Source of the DNA: Rebecca billardiae RCC1528
Taxonomy: Eukaryota; Haptophyta
DNA length: 64,000 nucleotides
Reading direction: 5' to 3'
NCBI GenBank assembly: GCA_965240325.2
Contig: OZ251227.1
Location: 2,480,001-2,544,000 of the forward strand
A program made the translations under genes and the position numbers. A model generated the notes under the pieces. That model saw nothing but the letters and a program-made list of their open reading frames with translations, ran no database searches and was not told the DNA's origin. Positions 37,878 to 48,162 of the stretch are shown here, piece after piece; position 1 is the stretch's first letter; the number at the start of each line of letters is the position of its first letter.

Positions 37878-38299
37878 GCCTCTCGCGCCGCGCATGACTC
37901 TGATGCATGATCAGTGAGACGGGGTCAGCAGTGAGCGCGTGACCCTGTCGCCATACGCCATAACACATGTAGCAACAGATACTCCGCATGAACCTTCAGT
38001 TAGAGCCGCTCATTTCTCATTTATCTAGTCATAATGGCTCAGGAGACCGCGCGCTCGCAGTCGCACGACGCGCGCGGCGGTCGCTCTCACTTGACCTGGT
38101 TGTGAGTTGTGTGAGTTGTCGGTGACTTCTTTTTCCGCGCCCGCGGTAGCGCGGCTCCATCATTGTTGACGAATGTCGATCATATCGGTTTTTTTGGCGC
38201 GACCGCGGCACCGCGGTCGTCTTTGGCTCAGTGCTCGCCAACGCGTCGTCGCGCCTCGCCGCCGCCGGGCGTGAGTGAGCGCGTCGCGTACGGCAAGCC
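37878..38299. promoter_or_regulatory. Upstream region of the NEK-RCC1 kinase gene with E2F-like site
   Basis: 422 bp between the BiP stop and the kinase start. TTTTTTTGGCGCGA at 38189-38202 contains a perfect TTTGGCGC match to the E2F/DP consensus, and the hairpin GACCGCGG-CA-CCGCGGTC follows directly (38201-38218). An E2F site 100 bp 5' of a NEK kinase would fit cell-cycle control, but this is inference. Confidence 0.4.
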
Positions 38300-40570
38300 A
38301 TGGCCGCCGCCCCGGGGCCTCCATCCCACCCCGACTACACGTGCGAGCGCACGCTCGGCCGTGGGCAGTACGGCGTGGCGTACCTCATGAAGCCGCTGCC
38401 CGGCCGCGCGCAGGAGCCGGTGGTGATCAAGCAGGTCAACCTGGCGGCGATGGCCGAGGCGGAGCGCACGGCGGCGCAGAAGGAGATCGATGTGCTCAAG
38501 ATGTTCGAGCACCACAACATCGTCGCGTTCATCGACTCGGCCGTCGTCGGCCCGCCGGACTCGCCCGTCCTCTCCATCATGATGGAGTACGCGAACGGCG
38601 GCAGCCTGCAGCAGTACCTGGGCGAGCGGAAGAAGGCGGCCACGCCGCTGCCTGAGGAGCAGGTGTGCGACTGGCTGGTCTCGCTGCTCTCGGCGCTGGT
38701 GCACATCCACAGCAAGAACGTCCTCCACCGCGACATCAAGACCGCCAACGTCTTCCTCCACGCCAGCAGCTTCATCACCTACCCGTACCCGCAGATCAAG
38801 CTGGGCGATTTCGGCATTGCGCGCGTGCTCTCCAACGACGCGAGCATGGCGTCGACGGTGTGCGGCACGCCGTACTACCTGAGCCCGGAGCTGGTGAACG
38901 GGCAGCCGTACAACGCGCCGTCCGACGTGTGGGCCCTCGGCGTGCTCATGTACGAGCTCACCTGCTTCGTCCGGCCGTTCGAGGGCACCAACATCGGGCA
39001 GGTCGCGCTCGCGATCGTGACGCAAGCGCATCAGCCGTTCCCGCCGAGCGCGGGCTACTCGGCCGAGCTCGAGGCGATCGTGGGGAGCATGCTGGAGAAG
39101 GACTCGAGCAAGCGCGCGCGGCTTGAGGAGGACCTGCAGTGCAACCCGTACATCATCGCCGCGCGCGAGCGCCACGTGCTGCGCAAGGAGGCCGCGTACC
39201 TGGCCGCTTCGGCGGCGGGGCTGTGCGAGGACGCGGAGGGCGCGCGCGCGCAGCACCGGCCGACGGCGGAGGGGCTGGCGGCGGCGTACGGGGGCGGGAG
39301 CCTGCCGTCGTCGGGCTCCGGCGGGCTGGGCGCGCTCTCGGGCGAGTGGACGCGCAAGGCTGGCCAGCTCGCTCCGGTCCAGCCGGCTCCGGCCCAGCCG
39401 CGCGTGCTGTGCTCAGCCACGGACTCGAGGGGCAAGCTCGCGTGGGCAGCGGCCGCGGCCGAGCTGGGCGGCGCGGGCGAGGCGGCGGCCGCCGTCGGCA
39501 CTGACGCGCACGCCGGCGCGTTCGTGCTTGCCGAGTCGGGCCGCGTGGTGAGCTGGCGGCTCGGCCGCGCCTCGCGCTCCGCGCGCTCGGCCGCCTCGCC
39601 GCTCAGCGCCAGCGAGCGCCTCTTCGACGGCGAGAGGGCATGCGCTTTCGCGCCACTCGCCGGCTATAGCGTGCACGCGCTTGCGTGCTGCTCGGCGAGC
39701 GCGGAGCCGCGGCTGGTCGCGGCGGGCGTGCCGGCGGGCGGGGAGGGCGAGCACGTCCTCCTCGCGTGGGAGCAGGGCGCCGCTGCCGCCACGCCGCTGC
39801 GCGGCCTGCCGCCCGGCCGGCCCGTGCTCAAGCTCGCCTGCGGCAACGCGCACTGCGTCGCCATCGTCGCGCACGCGCCCGGCGCGGAGCGCGGTGACGT
39901 GTACGCGTGGGGCAGGGGCGCCGAGGGGCAGCTCGGCCATTCGATCGAGGACGAGGACGACGCGCGGCTGATCAACCAGATCACGAACACGAGCCGCGGG
40001 CTCGAGCAGCCGCTCGTCGTCGCCTCTCTCGACGGCGACCCGGTCGTCGACGTCGCGTGCGGGCCGGCGTGCTCGGCCGCGGTACTCGACGACGGCACAG
40101 TCCTCACGTGGGGCGCCAATGAGAGCGCGCAGCTCGGCCACCCGATCGACCGGCGCACGGTGTGGACGCCTGAGCAGGTGGCGCTGCCTGACGACGCGCC
40201 CGCCGTGCTCGCGGTCGCGTGCGGCGCGGAGCACATGGCCGCGCTCGGCGAGGACGGCCGCGTGCTCAGCTGGGGCCGCGGCAGCGCGGGCCAGCTCGGC
40301 CGCGAGCAGTCGCACGTGCGCTCGTGGCCGTGGGGCGAGCCGGATCTGATCGACTGGGGCGAGCTGCCCGCAGGCGCGCGCGTCGAGCGCGTCGCGTGCG
40401 CGGGCCACCTCACCGCGGCCGTGCTCGCGAGCGGCGAGGTCGCGGCGTGGGGCCGGCAGGGCAGGTTCGACTCGCCGCTGCCCGCGCTCGTGCTCGCGGC
40501 GCCGCCCGCGGCCGAGCGCGTCACCGGCGTGGCCGCTGCGGAGGATGGCATCCTGCTCCTCGTGCGGTGA
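38300..40570 (+). CDS. NEK-family protein kinase with C-terminal RCC1 repeats (NEK8/NEK9-like)
   Basis: ATG at 38300, 756 residues, no intron. The kinase domain is intact at about 14-280: glycine loop LGRGQYGVAYL, lysine VVIKQVN (Lys44), catalytic loop HRDIKTANVFL (Asp145), KLGDFGIARVL (Asp170 of DFG), and activation-segment end TVCGTPYYLSPEL. HRDIKxxNVFL and GTPYYLSPE are typical of NIMA-related kinases. After a linker, residues about 385-755 carry RCC1-type repeats: ERGDVYAWGRGAEGQLGHS, DDGTVLTWGANESAQLGHP, and EDGRVLSWGRGSAGQLGRE. The same layout occurs in NEK8 and NEK9, which act in cilia and mitosis. It probably controls flagellum or cell-cycle functions. Two RCC1 proteins lie within 5 kb here, flanking BiP. 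Confidence 0.9.
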   Translation: MAAAPGPPSHPDYTCERTLGRGQYGVAYLMKPLPGRAQEPVVIKQVNLAAMAEAERTAAQKEIDVLKMFEHHNIVAFIDSAVVGPPDSPVLSIMMEYANGGSLQQYLGERKKAATPLPEEQVCDWLVSLLSALVHIHSKNVLHRDIKTANVFLHASSFITYPYPQIKLGDFGIARVLSNDASMASTVCGTPYYLSPELVNGQPYNAPSDVWALGVLMYELTCFVRPFEGTNIGQVALAIVTQAHQPFPPSAGYSAELEAIVGSMLEKDSSKRARLEEDLQCNPYIIAARERHVLRKEAAYLAASAAGLCEDAEGARAQHRPTAEGLAAAYGGGSLPSSGSGGLGALSGEWTRKAGQLAPVQPAPAQPRVLCSATDSRGKLAWAAAAAELGGAGEAAAAVGTDAHAGAFVLAESGRVVSWRLGRASRSARSAASPLSASERLFDGERACAFAPLAGYSVHALACCSASAEPRLVAAGVPAGGEGEHVLLAWEQGAAAATPLRGLPPGRPVLKLACGNAHCVAIVAHAPGAERGDVYAWGRGAEGQLGHSIEDEDDARLINQITNTSRGLEQPLVVASLDGDPVVDVACGPACSAAVLDDGTVLTWGANESAQLGHPIDRRTVWTPEQVALPDDAPAVLAVACGAEHMAALGEDGRVLSWGRGSAGQLGREQSHVRSWPWGEPDLIDWGELPAGARVERVACAGHLTAAVLASGEVAAWGRQGRFDSPLPALVLAAPPAAERVTGVAAAEDGILLLVR

Positions 40571-41521
40571 CGGGCGACCGGCGCCGGGCGACTGGCGGCC
40601 GGCTCGGCGCGAGCGGAAGCCGAAGGTGCGTGCGTGCGAGCCGCTGCGAGCGCGCGCTCGGTGCCCGCGGCGCGGACCCGCTGATTCGAACGCACAGAAG
40701 GTTGGAAGGACGCGCGGGCAAGATGGCGCCCGCGCGCGCGAGCCCAGGCCGGCCCCTCTGCGCGGCTGCCTGTTCGCGCGCGCCGATACACTTGATATGA
40801 TGGGGAGCACGCGCGCTGCGGGCGGCCGGCCGGGCGGCAACCGACGCCGTCGCTGCGCCGGCACTCACCCTCACGCTCGTCATCGCCCCGCCTTTCGTTG
40901 CCTTGCTCGCGGCTGTCCGTGCCCACGCGCGCACTGCAGCGAAGGAATGCCGCAGACGACACTGGATTCGAGCCCGCCGAGGACGACGACTCACGGACCT
41001 GGATAGCGTCGTGTCAGTGGACCGGCGACGGTCCAGGTGCCACTCGGTTCGCGATGCCGATGGCCGGCTGGCAGGGCTGGGCACCCTGCAGCGGCCTGCC
41101 GGCCGCCGGCGCCGCCGGCTGCCGCTGGCTGCGCGCAGATGGTCTAGCTTAGTAGCTAGATTCGCACCGTCCGACCGTGTCAGACGGACAGACGGTTACT
41201 GTCTCACAGCGTAAAACGTACCGATCTTGATCTAGCAGCTTATCCGGATTCCGCCATTCTGGTACTTGGCAGTGAGGTCTACGCGCAGTGTCAGGCGATC
41301 ACGATTATCGGCGCACCGCGCGTGCCGCGGATGGCGATCTTCGAAGGCGCGGGCATTCCCGTCTTCCCGATATTGCCGCATGTCTTCATTTGATAGATGT
41401 TTAAATAACGACGTGGTAGCTATGCAACGACGGGCCGAGTCGCGTCAGAGTCAGCCACCGTGCTGGAGCTCAGCAGATCGAGCAGCAGAGACAAACACCA
41501 GGATCAGCGCTCCTCGCCGTC

Positions 41522-41561
<40 letters not shown>

Positions 41562-41854
41562 CGTAGTCGCCCATCACTCCATCGCCGAGCGGAAGCTCGA
41601 CGCACCGTCTGGCGTCGACGCGCGCGCGCCACCGCGGTGGTCGCGGTGCCACGCGTCGTCAGCCGTCGTCTCACGACGACTTATTTTGCGCGCGGGTTTT
41701 TGCTCTCGTCTGATTTTCACTCTGAACTCGTCCGATTGCATGATGGCTCCAAGGGGGTTGGCTCGTCAATCGTCATTGGCTGGCTCGTCATTTCATCGCG
41801 TCCTCGTGGCTTCCGACGACGACACGCCTCAGCGGTGCGACAACGGCGACGACG
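40571..41854. other. Intergenic region with a 35-C homopolymer
   Basis: No gene is recognised. It contains an AT-richer stretch at 41200-41430 and a C35 run (41524-41558) about 300 bp 5' of the next start codon. If the next gene has a spliced 5' UTR, the C run could be an intron pyrimidine tract; this cannot be told from DNA alone. Confidence 0.45.
41524..41558 (+). repeat. C35 homopolymer
   Basis: Thirty-five consecutive C, the longest homopolymer in the window. The exact length may be an assembly estimate. Shorter C runs occur on the sense strand of two other genes (C13 just 5' of the TMEM222-like start, C14 in the O-fucosyltransferase intron). Confidence 0.9.
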
Positions 41855-43663
41855 ATGGGGAGGAGCCAGCCTCCCTCTGGTGCTGCGATGCCGCTCGATG
41901 TGGTTGGCTGCCTCTCGGACTACCTCGAGCCGCCCGACATCACGCGCCTCTACTTTGCGAACGGCGTCAAGCCCGATGACTTGGGCGTCGTATGCGAGTG
42001 CGTCGTCTTTGCGCAGGTGTCGCTGCGCCTGGGCTTGTCGCTCTCGTGCATCCCGACGCGCGCGAACGAGGAGACCAACATGGACGAGCGCTTCAGCCTG
42101 CCTCCACTGCCGCTCCGGCACAGTGTCGCAGACGTCCGCCTTGCGGCGCGCGGCCGCTGGCTCGTCGTGCAAGCGCGCCACAAGTGGGTCAGCGTCTTTG
42201 CCGCCGACCTGGCCGCGCACCTGCGTGATGGCGCGCCCTTCCGCTGGCTGCCGCTCTTGACGGATGTTATCGTTGAGTACTCCCCCGGTGGCGTCGCGGC
42301 CCAAGCTGGCGACATTGACCTCGACATCTTCTTCCTCGATGGCTCGCACGTCTCTGCGCTCAGCGCCGTGTTTGATCTGTCCGCGTTCGCGGCAGCCGCC
42401 GAGTACGGGCCCGCGCCGCCGCCCAAGGCACTGCTGGACGTGGCGCACGATCAGCAGCTTGACGCAGCCAACGCCATCGCCATCGGCCTGCTCGCTCGCG
42501 CGGCCTACGGGCCGATCGATCCGTCCGCGCTGCCGCAGGCTCGCATCACCCAGCGCTACCTCGCGCGCGCGGCCGCGACTGGGTTTGGCAGCCTGCACAC
42601 CGTGCTCCCGGTGCTGCTCGACATCTCCACGCGCGAGCCAAACGGCGGGCACGCGCTGTCCGTGAGCGCGCGCGCAGCCTTGTCCGCGATGACGCAGCCC
42701 GCGTGCCTCCGCCTCGTCGACCGGCGCGTCGTGCAGGCGCGCCGCCAGCTCGCGCTTGCGCCCCGCGACAATCAGCTCGAGCGCAATGAGATCGAGGAGG
42801 TGCACCCGTGGGCCGGGGCGGGCGGGCCGGCGGACATCGGGCTCGTCGAGGCGGCGGTGGTGCAGAGCGAGGCCCCCGCGGCGGAGGGTGCCGAGCTGCA
42901 CCACTCGGCTTTCCTCTACCCCGGCATGATGGGCCGGATGTCGCTCGTCACCACCGTGGACGGCTCCGTGGTGTTTGCCAAGCTGAGTCCGGATCCGGGC
43001 CCGTTCGAGCCATCGGCTGTCGTGCTCCTGCGCGCGGCCGCGCGGCATGCCTGGCGCCCAGGCGCGTGCGTCGAGATGCTCCACCACTTCGACTGCTCGA
43101 TCTGGGCGGACGGAACGACCCACTCTGAGCATCCGGACACGCAGCTGGCAAGCCTCGTCTCGGGCAAATACGGGCTGCGGTTTCCGTGCATGGTGCCGTG
43201 CCCGCTCGGCGAGCGCGCCCTGGGCATCTTTGTGTTCTACCCGTTCGACAACAGCGCCGTGCTCATCACGCACAGCTCGCGCGGTCGCACGCGCAGGCAC
43301 GACCTGACGGAGCACGTGCGCCCAATCTGTCGCCGCACGTCCCATGGCCCAGCCAATCTCGTCGGCCCGGCGGTTTGGCCGACTCCGTTCCGCGGCGGCG
43401 CGCTGCTCGTCGGCGGGCAGACGCTGCTGTGGGTGTCGCCGGATGGCGAGGCGCGCGCGGTGAACGACCAGATCGGCCCGTGCCTCGATCCGGTGCTGAT
43501 CGAGAGCGACGACGTCGACAACTACGACGCCACCGATTTGCGGACGCACGTGGCGGCTGCGACCTGCTCCTGGATCAAGTACGCGCCCGGAATGGGCCCT
43601 GCCCAGCCGTGCGGGCACATCCGACCCAAGTCGCAATTCGCATCGTCGTCTATGGGAGCTTAA
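41855..43663 (+). CDS. Protein of unknown function, 602 residues
   Basis: ATG at 41855 (or the internal ATG at 41888, MPLDVVGCLSDYLEPPD, which starts the conserved-looking part), ending TAA at 43661-43663. The frame is continuous and has natural globular composition: DITRLYFANGVKPDDLGVVC, WLPLLTDVIVEYSPGGVAA, LDIFFLDGSHVSALSAVFDL, YPGMMGRMSLVTTVDGSVVF, and LGIFVFYPFDNSAVLITHSS. The first 40 residues resemble an F-box-like start (a DVVGCLSDYLEPPDI helix), but this is weak. A Gly/Ala-rich linker lies near residues 320-350. No signal peptide, TM helix or catalytic motif was recognised. Its gene has the usual high third-position GC, so it is likely a native gene. Confidence 0.6.
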   Translation: MGRSQPPSGAAMPLDVVGCLSDYLEPPDITRLYFANGVKPDDLGVVCECVVFAQVSLRLGLSLSCIPTRANEETNMDERFSLPPLPLRHSVADVRLAARGRWLVVQARHKWVSVFAADLAAHLRDGAPFRWLPLLTDVIVEYSPGGVAAQAGDIDLDIFFLDGSHVSALSAVFDLSAFAAAAEYGPAPPPKALLDVAHDQQLDAANAIAIGLLARAAYGPIDPSALPQARITQRYLARAAATGFGSLHTVLPVLLDISTREPNGGHALSVSARAALSAMTQPACLRLVDRRVVQARRQLALAPRDNQLERNEIEEVHPWAGAGGPADIGLVEAAVVQSEAPAAEGAELHHSAFLYPGMMGRMSLVTTVDGSVVFAKLSPDPGPFEPSAVVLLRAAARHAWRPGACVEMLHHFDCSIWADGTTHSEHPDTQLASLVSGKYGLRFPCMVPCPLGERALGIFVFYPFDNSAVLITHSSRGRTRRHDLTEHVRPICRRTSHGPANLVGPAVWPTPFRGGALLVGGQTLLWVSPDGEARAVNDQIGPCLDPVLIESDDVDNYDATDLRTHVAAATCSWIKYAPGMGPAQPCGHIRPKSQFASSSMGA

Positions 43664-44682
43664 TTAAATTATAACAATGTTGATATGATGAATAAGCAAT
43701 CAGCTCTATAGACTATACTCGATCTCTCTCTAATATAGACAGGTTGCCACTGGGGACACGGCACCCAGGGTCGGAGAAATCAGAAAATCGGCGCGCTTTT
43801 TATTTCCGCCTTGCATTTATTCAGCCGCGCGCTGCGCGACGGACGCGCGCGTCTCGGGCGAGCGGGCGACGGCGCCGCGCTCCCGTGCGTGTGGACGATC
43901 CCGCGAGCGCAGAGCCGGCGAGCTAGGCTGGGCAGTCGTGCTGAAGTGCCATTCGCCGCTTCGCGCCGCGCATCGCATTCGGCTGTACTTGCCTCGGGCC
44001 AGCACTTGTCTGTGCACACCGCCACACGGCCAGCCCGTCGCCCGCGTGCGCCATGCGAGGCGAGACACACACGGAGCATGCGCTTCCGCGCGGCGAGGCC
44101 TACGCTGTACCCACTGCGCTACCTTGCGCCGCCGCGCATGAGCGCGGGTCCGAACAGCTGCGTTCAGGTGTGCTGATTGCATCATTCATACGAGCCGATT
44201 GGTCGAACAAGCGCTCTGGCCCGACGATGACGTTGCAGCGCACGCCATGCTGATATGCGGTGACGCGGAGCATGTGCGCTCGCGCGGAGTGGCCACACGC
44301 GTGACCGCTGTCCAGCTCTGCCCCGGCATTGAACTCCCTGACTCGTGCTCCGACGTCAATCTTGGCCCGAGCTAGTGCGTGCATGTATGCGTGCTGATGC
44401 AGAATATACCTGAACGAGGCCCATGATGGCCTGCCTGCGTGTATGTGCCTCCTCGGATGACACGGCGCGTGTATGAATGTGTGTATACTACCTTGTCAAG
44501 CAGTAGCTCACGTCTGGACGTTCGTGTCGAACTTGACGGTGCGCATCGCGCACACACGGTCAGCCTTGATAGACGCACCCGTGCAGCCGGAAGGCAGCAT
44601 CAGCCTGCCTAAGACGTGAGCATCCAGCCCCGACGCCGCTTCCGGTGCCTGATGGCGCGCGCTCCTTATTCACGCGGGAATG

Positions 44683-45383
44683 TGTGGCTGAGTCAGTTTA
44701 AATTCCCCTTCGGCGAAGGGAACCTTTTTCCGCGCAAAGCCCGGTCAAAGAAAGTCGAAACCCGCTGACTCACCCGCAAGCTCTCAGAGTGGGCCGCCCT
44801 TGCGGTGCCAGCATGCCTGCGGTCGGCCGTCGTGGGCGAGCCGCGGTGATCGGAGCCAACTGGATGGGCTCGGTCGCAGCCGAGTCAGCAGGGAGGTGAT
44901 CGTAGCGAGCAGCACCGCCGACATGCGGCATGTTCAAGGACGAGGTGCTGAGTCATGCAGCAGCTCGGCTCGCGGCACGGAGCGGCTCACGTCGGATGGC
45001 GGCGTGGAATGATGCCGGCCTCGACAAGCACCAGACACGCTGCCTACAGGCCTGACAGGATGCACTGAGCAAGCTGCGCCAGTGGGTGCGGCAGCGACAT
45101 GCGTCTCTAGCTGCGCCGTGACCTCTTGACGCGCTGGCCGCCGCCCGGCGCCCAGCGCGCGCGCTGCCGCGCGCCGCGCGGCTCAGGCTGGAGCCGTCTC
45201 AGATCCAATCTGACTCACACTTCTCAGAAATTCAAAAAAATGAATTTTCTCGCCCAATTTTGGTCCTTCGTCGACGTTCTTGGGCTCTACGTGCTCCTCG
45301 GCGACGAGGCGCTTCGGGTGGGCTAGCTAACTCGGATCGCGACCCCTGCACTAAAAAGGGGATTTTAAACTGACTCAGCCACA
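44683..45383. mobile_element. 701-bp element with 28-bp terminal inverted repeats (MITE-like)
   Basis: The left end TGTGGCTGAGTCAGTTTAAA + TTCCCCTT (44683-44710) and the right end (45356-45383) are inverted copies with one mismatch in 28. Inside there is no open frame that looks like a transposase. The left end is followed by GGCGAAGGGAA, which makes a local hairpin. A two-base TG flanks both ends, so any target duplication is very short. This is the structure expected of a non-autonomous DNA transposon. Confidence 0.7.
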
Positions 45384-46235
45384 TGTGCTCACTACATCAC
45401 TATCCAGAAGGGCGCATGTCCGTGCTTTGCATGCTCACATGACCCTCGCCGTAGGTCGATGCCAACCGCTGCGTGATGCTCGATCATGTCTTTTGACGGC
45501 TGTGTGACCCGTGCAGATGCGTATGCCAGGCAGCGTACTGTGACGAGCGATGACGCGTGCATAAACTACCTGGACATTGCCCAGTGCAACCAAGTGCCGG
45601 ACGCCGACGCCGCTGCTCGCGGCACGCGTGCAGTCAGCCGAGGAATGCACACAACTTCCTTGTTGGTGCGGCGCACGCGATGGCCTGAGGCGCGGCGGAT
45701 GCAGTGATTCCGAACGGCGAGCGGTGGAACGACGCAAATGGCTGCTCTTCAGCCGCGCTCAACCACGCGCACCGCCTTCGCGGGCACGCAACCACCGCAG
45801 GAGGGCGCGCAGTCGGCGCCCATCTCGCCCCTCCAGCGCCGCCCAGCGCGCTGTCAGCGCAGCCGCCAGCGGCAGAGGTTGGTGGTGCTCTGACGGCATC
45901 ACCAACATATTCGGAAAAGAAAATCCCCACCCGAAATTCCTGCGCCCAGTGGACAGGAAACTGTCCTTGGTGTTACATTTCTGAGAGACGGCGCCTCTGA
46001 AGGATGGCGCCCGCCCACTCGCCGCTCGTGGGTGGCGCGCGCCTCGCGTGTCGATGCAGCCCCGCATCATGACTAGCTGAATGCGCGTGTCGTCAGGACT
46101 TGTCCGCGTGCGCTACATCCCTTGAGCTAGCACAGCCGGGACCCCCTCGCCGTCGGCAGTGACTGTCATCATCCCATCACACGTCGCGTGAGACGGCAAA
46201 CAGCCACAGCAGCATCACCCTCTCGTCCAGGATCA

Positions 46236-46691
46236 TCAGGCAGCTGGAGACAGTCCTCCCTTCGACGCGTCTCGGAGCGAGCGCACACGCCCAGCTCTAT
46301 CTGCGTCACATCGCCCGCGCCATCCGTCTCGAGCCCAACGCCCGTCACCACGCGCAGTATGGCAAACCGTCATGATCGAACCGAGCTCGTCGCCCGAGTG
46401 CAGCCTTCGCCCGCAATGCCGCGCGCGAGCATTCGAGTTCGACAATAAGTCGTCAGCGACTTGTGGGCCGGCGGGGAGATCCACGCGTGGCATAGATACC
46501 ATGTAGGTCGTCAGCTCCTGCTCGGTGTACGCACGCGCTCTGCATCTGAACACTTGATAGAAGCTCTCGATCATCACCATCGAGCTGTCTACGTGAGCCT
46601 GTGCGACCGTCTGCGCAACACCTCGCGCCTCACCCTTGATGCTGAGCTCACGCGAGACAAAGAAGGCTATGTAGGGCTCAATGACATTCAT
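46236..46691 (-). CDS. Possible open reading frame or gene relic, 151 residues
   Basis: ATG at 46691, open to 46236. The first 80 residues look like natural protein (NVIEPYIAFFVSRELSIKG, AHVDSSMVMIESFYQVF, ELTTYMVSMPRVDLPAGP), while the rest is Arg-rich. Codon use is less GC-biased than in the surrounding real genes. It may be a fragment of an older gene, an exon of a spliced gene, or chance. I recognise no family. Confidence 0.2.
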   Translation of the reverse strand: MNVIEPYIAFFVSRELSIKGEARGVAQTVAQAHVDSSMVMIESFYQVFRCRARAYTEQELTTYMVSMPRVDLPAGPQVADDLLSNSNARARHCGRRLHSGDELGSIMTVCHTARGDGRWARDGWRGRCDADRAGRVRSLRDASKGGLSPAA

Positions 46692-48162
46692 ACAGTGAGA
46701 GCGTCCTTGCCGCAGCGAGCGACAGCTTCCTTCCCCCGCTTCTTAGCACTCGCCCTGCTGTTCTTGGGCGTGAGTGAGGCGTGGTGCCTCGTCAGCCTGC
46801 TGAGCGGTTCTTGTCGATGCGTGTCACAGCGCGGAAGCAGGTGTGCGTTCGCGAGGCGTCGTGCGTGGATGCCGTTCTTCATGCTGACGACATAGATAGA
46901 CTGCGTAGCGGCCGTCTCCTCATCCAAGAGCCTCGAGCATGCCACGACTCTGACACTTCAGCGCTCCGGCCGGCGCGCATGCACCATCAAGTGCAACCGA
47001 GCGGTTGAGAGGTAGCCGCCGCCAGCTTTTCGACCCTCACCAACACGCGCTGGATGAACATTGCAAGGTTGTCGCATACTATGAGTGTCGCGTGTCTCTT
47101 CCCGCGACTGTTGCTGCGCAACGTGATGTGCAAGACCAGTCGCGCGCGCGCTCCATCCAATACACGCACGGCTGATGAATGGACGTGGCCGAGCGCAAGC
47201 ACGCACGCGCGAGTCGTAGGCTGCGAACGTCGTGTGCGGCCAGACTGCGACGTGCACGGCACGTATCCACCTTGCATTGCTACGTCTCTTCACACCGGGC
47301 CTGGGACTCTTCCAGGCTGAGACGGCCTGCTCTGCTGCCCTCTGTGACTCAGATGCCGCGCGAACGTGCCGCGCGGCTGCGCGATGTCGCGATTGGAGCT
47401 CAAGGGTGGTTGACTTTCGGTACATGCTACTCAAGCAGGAAGAGGCCGATCGAGGCGCGGAGTGGCGCGCTGCACCCGCAACAGCGGGCATCGTGCAGCG
47501 CGCGAGAGCGCGCGCCGCTTCCGGGCGCACGGCGACGGCGCCATGTACCGAAAGACGGGTGGACAGGTCGCGTCCACTGGGAATGTAACATCTGTCAGTC
47601 GCGGGCGGTCATTTTTCCGTGCAACCTGTCTATACTGCTTGGCTCTCTCTCTCTCTCTCTAGCTGCCCTGCTAGCAGCGCTGCCAGATCCACAGCCGAGC
47701 TGTGCTGATATATGTATGTTGATGTTCTTAAAACTTTAGCAGTGCGACGCGGCGCTTGCGTCTGAGTGCCATCTGACCACTGACTTGATGAGCGATGCAT
47801 GGGAAGTGAGGTGAGACCGGGAGGCCTGACTCAGGTGCCTGCCCAACGCCCGCCAAAGGCGCTGCAAGAAAACGCGCTCGGCGCGCTCCCCCGTTGGCTC
47901 GGCAAGCGATGGAGCCGATGGCTCGGGCAACTTGAGCATCGGCCTTTTGGTACGGCGCCTGTCGCGCGAGGCGGGCCGCGTGCCTTTCACGTGCGGCCTG
48001 CGGCGCGCCCGTTTGGCCCGGACGTTCACTGTCCGGCTCAGCCGGTGCGGCTGATGCAGAAGTAGTCGTAAGTTACCACGAGCCTTCGGTCGTTATCAAC
48101 TTACTTTATCACCGCCACATCAAACTGCAGTGTTGGATGGCGTCAATCACGCCTTAACCAAG

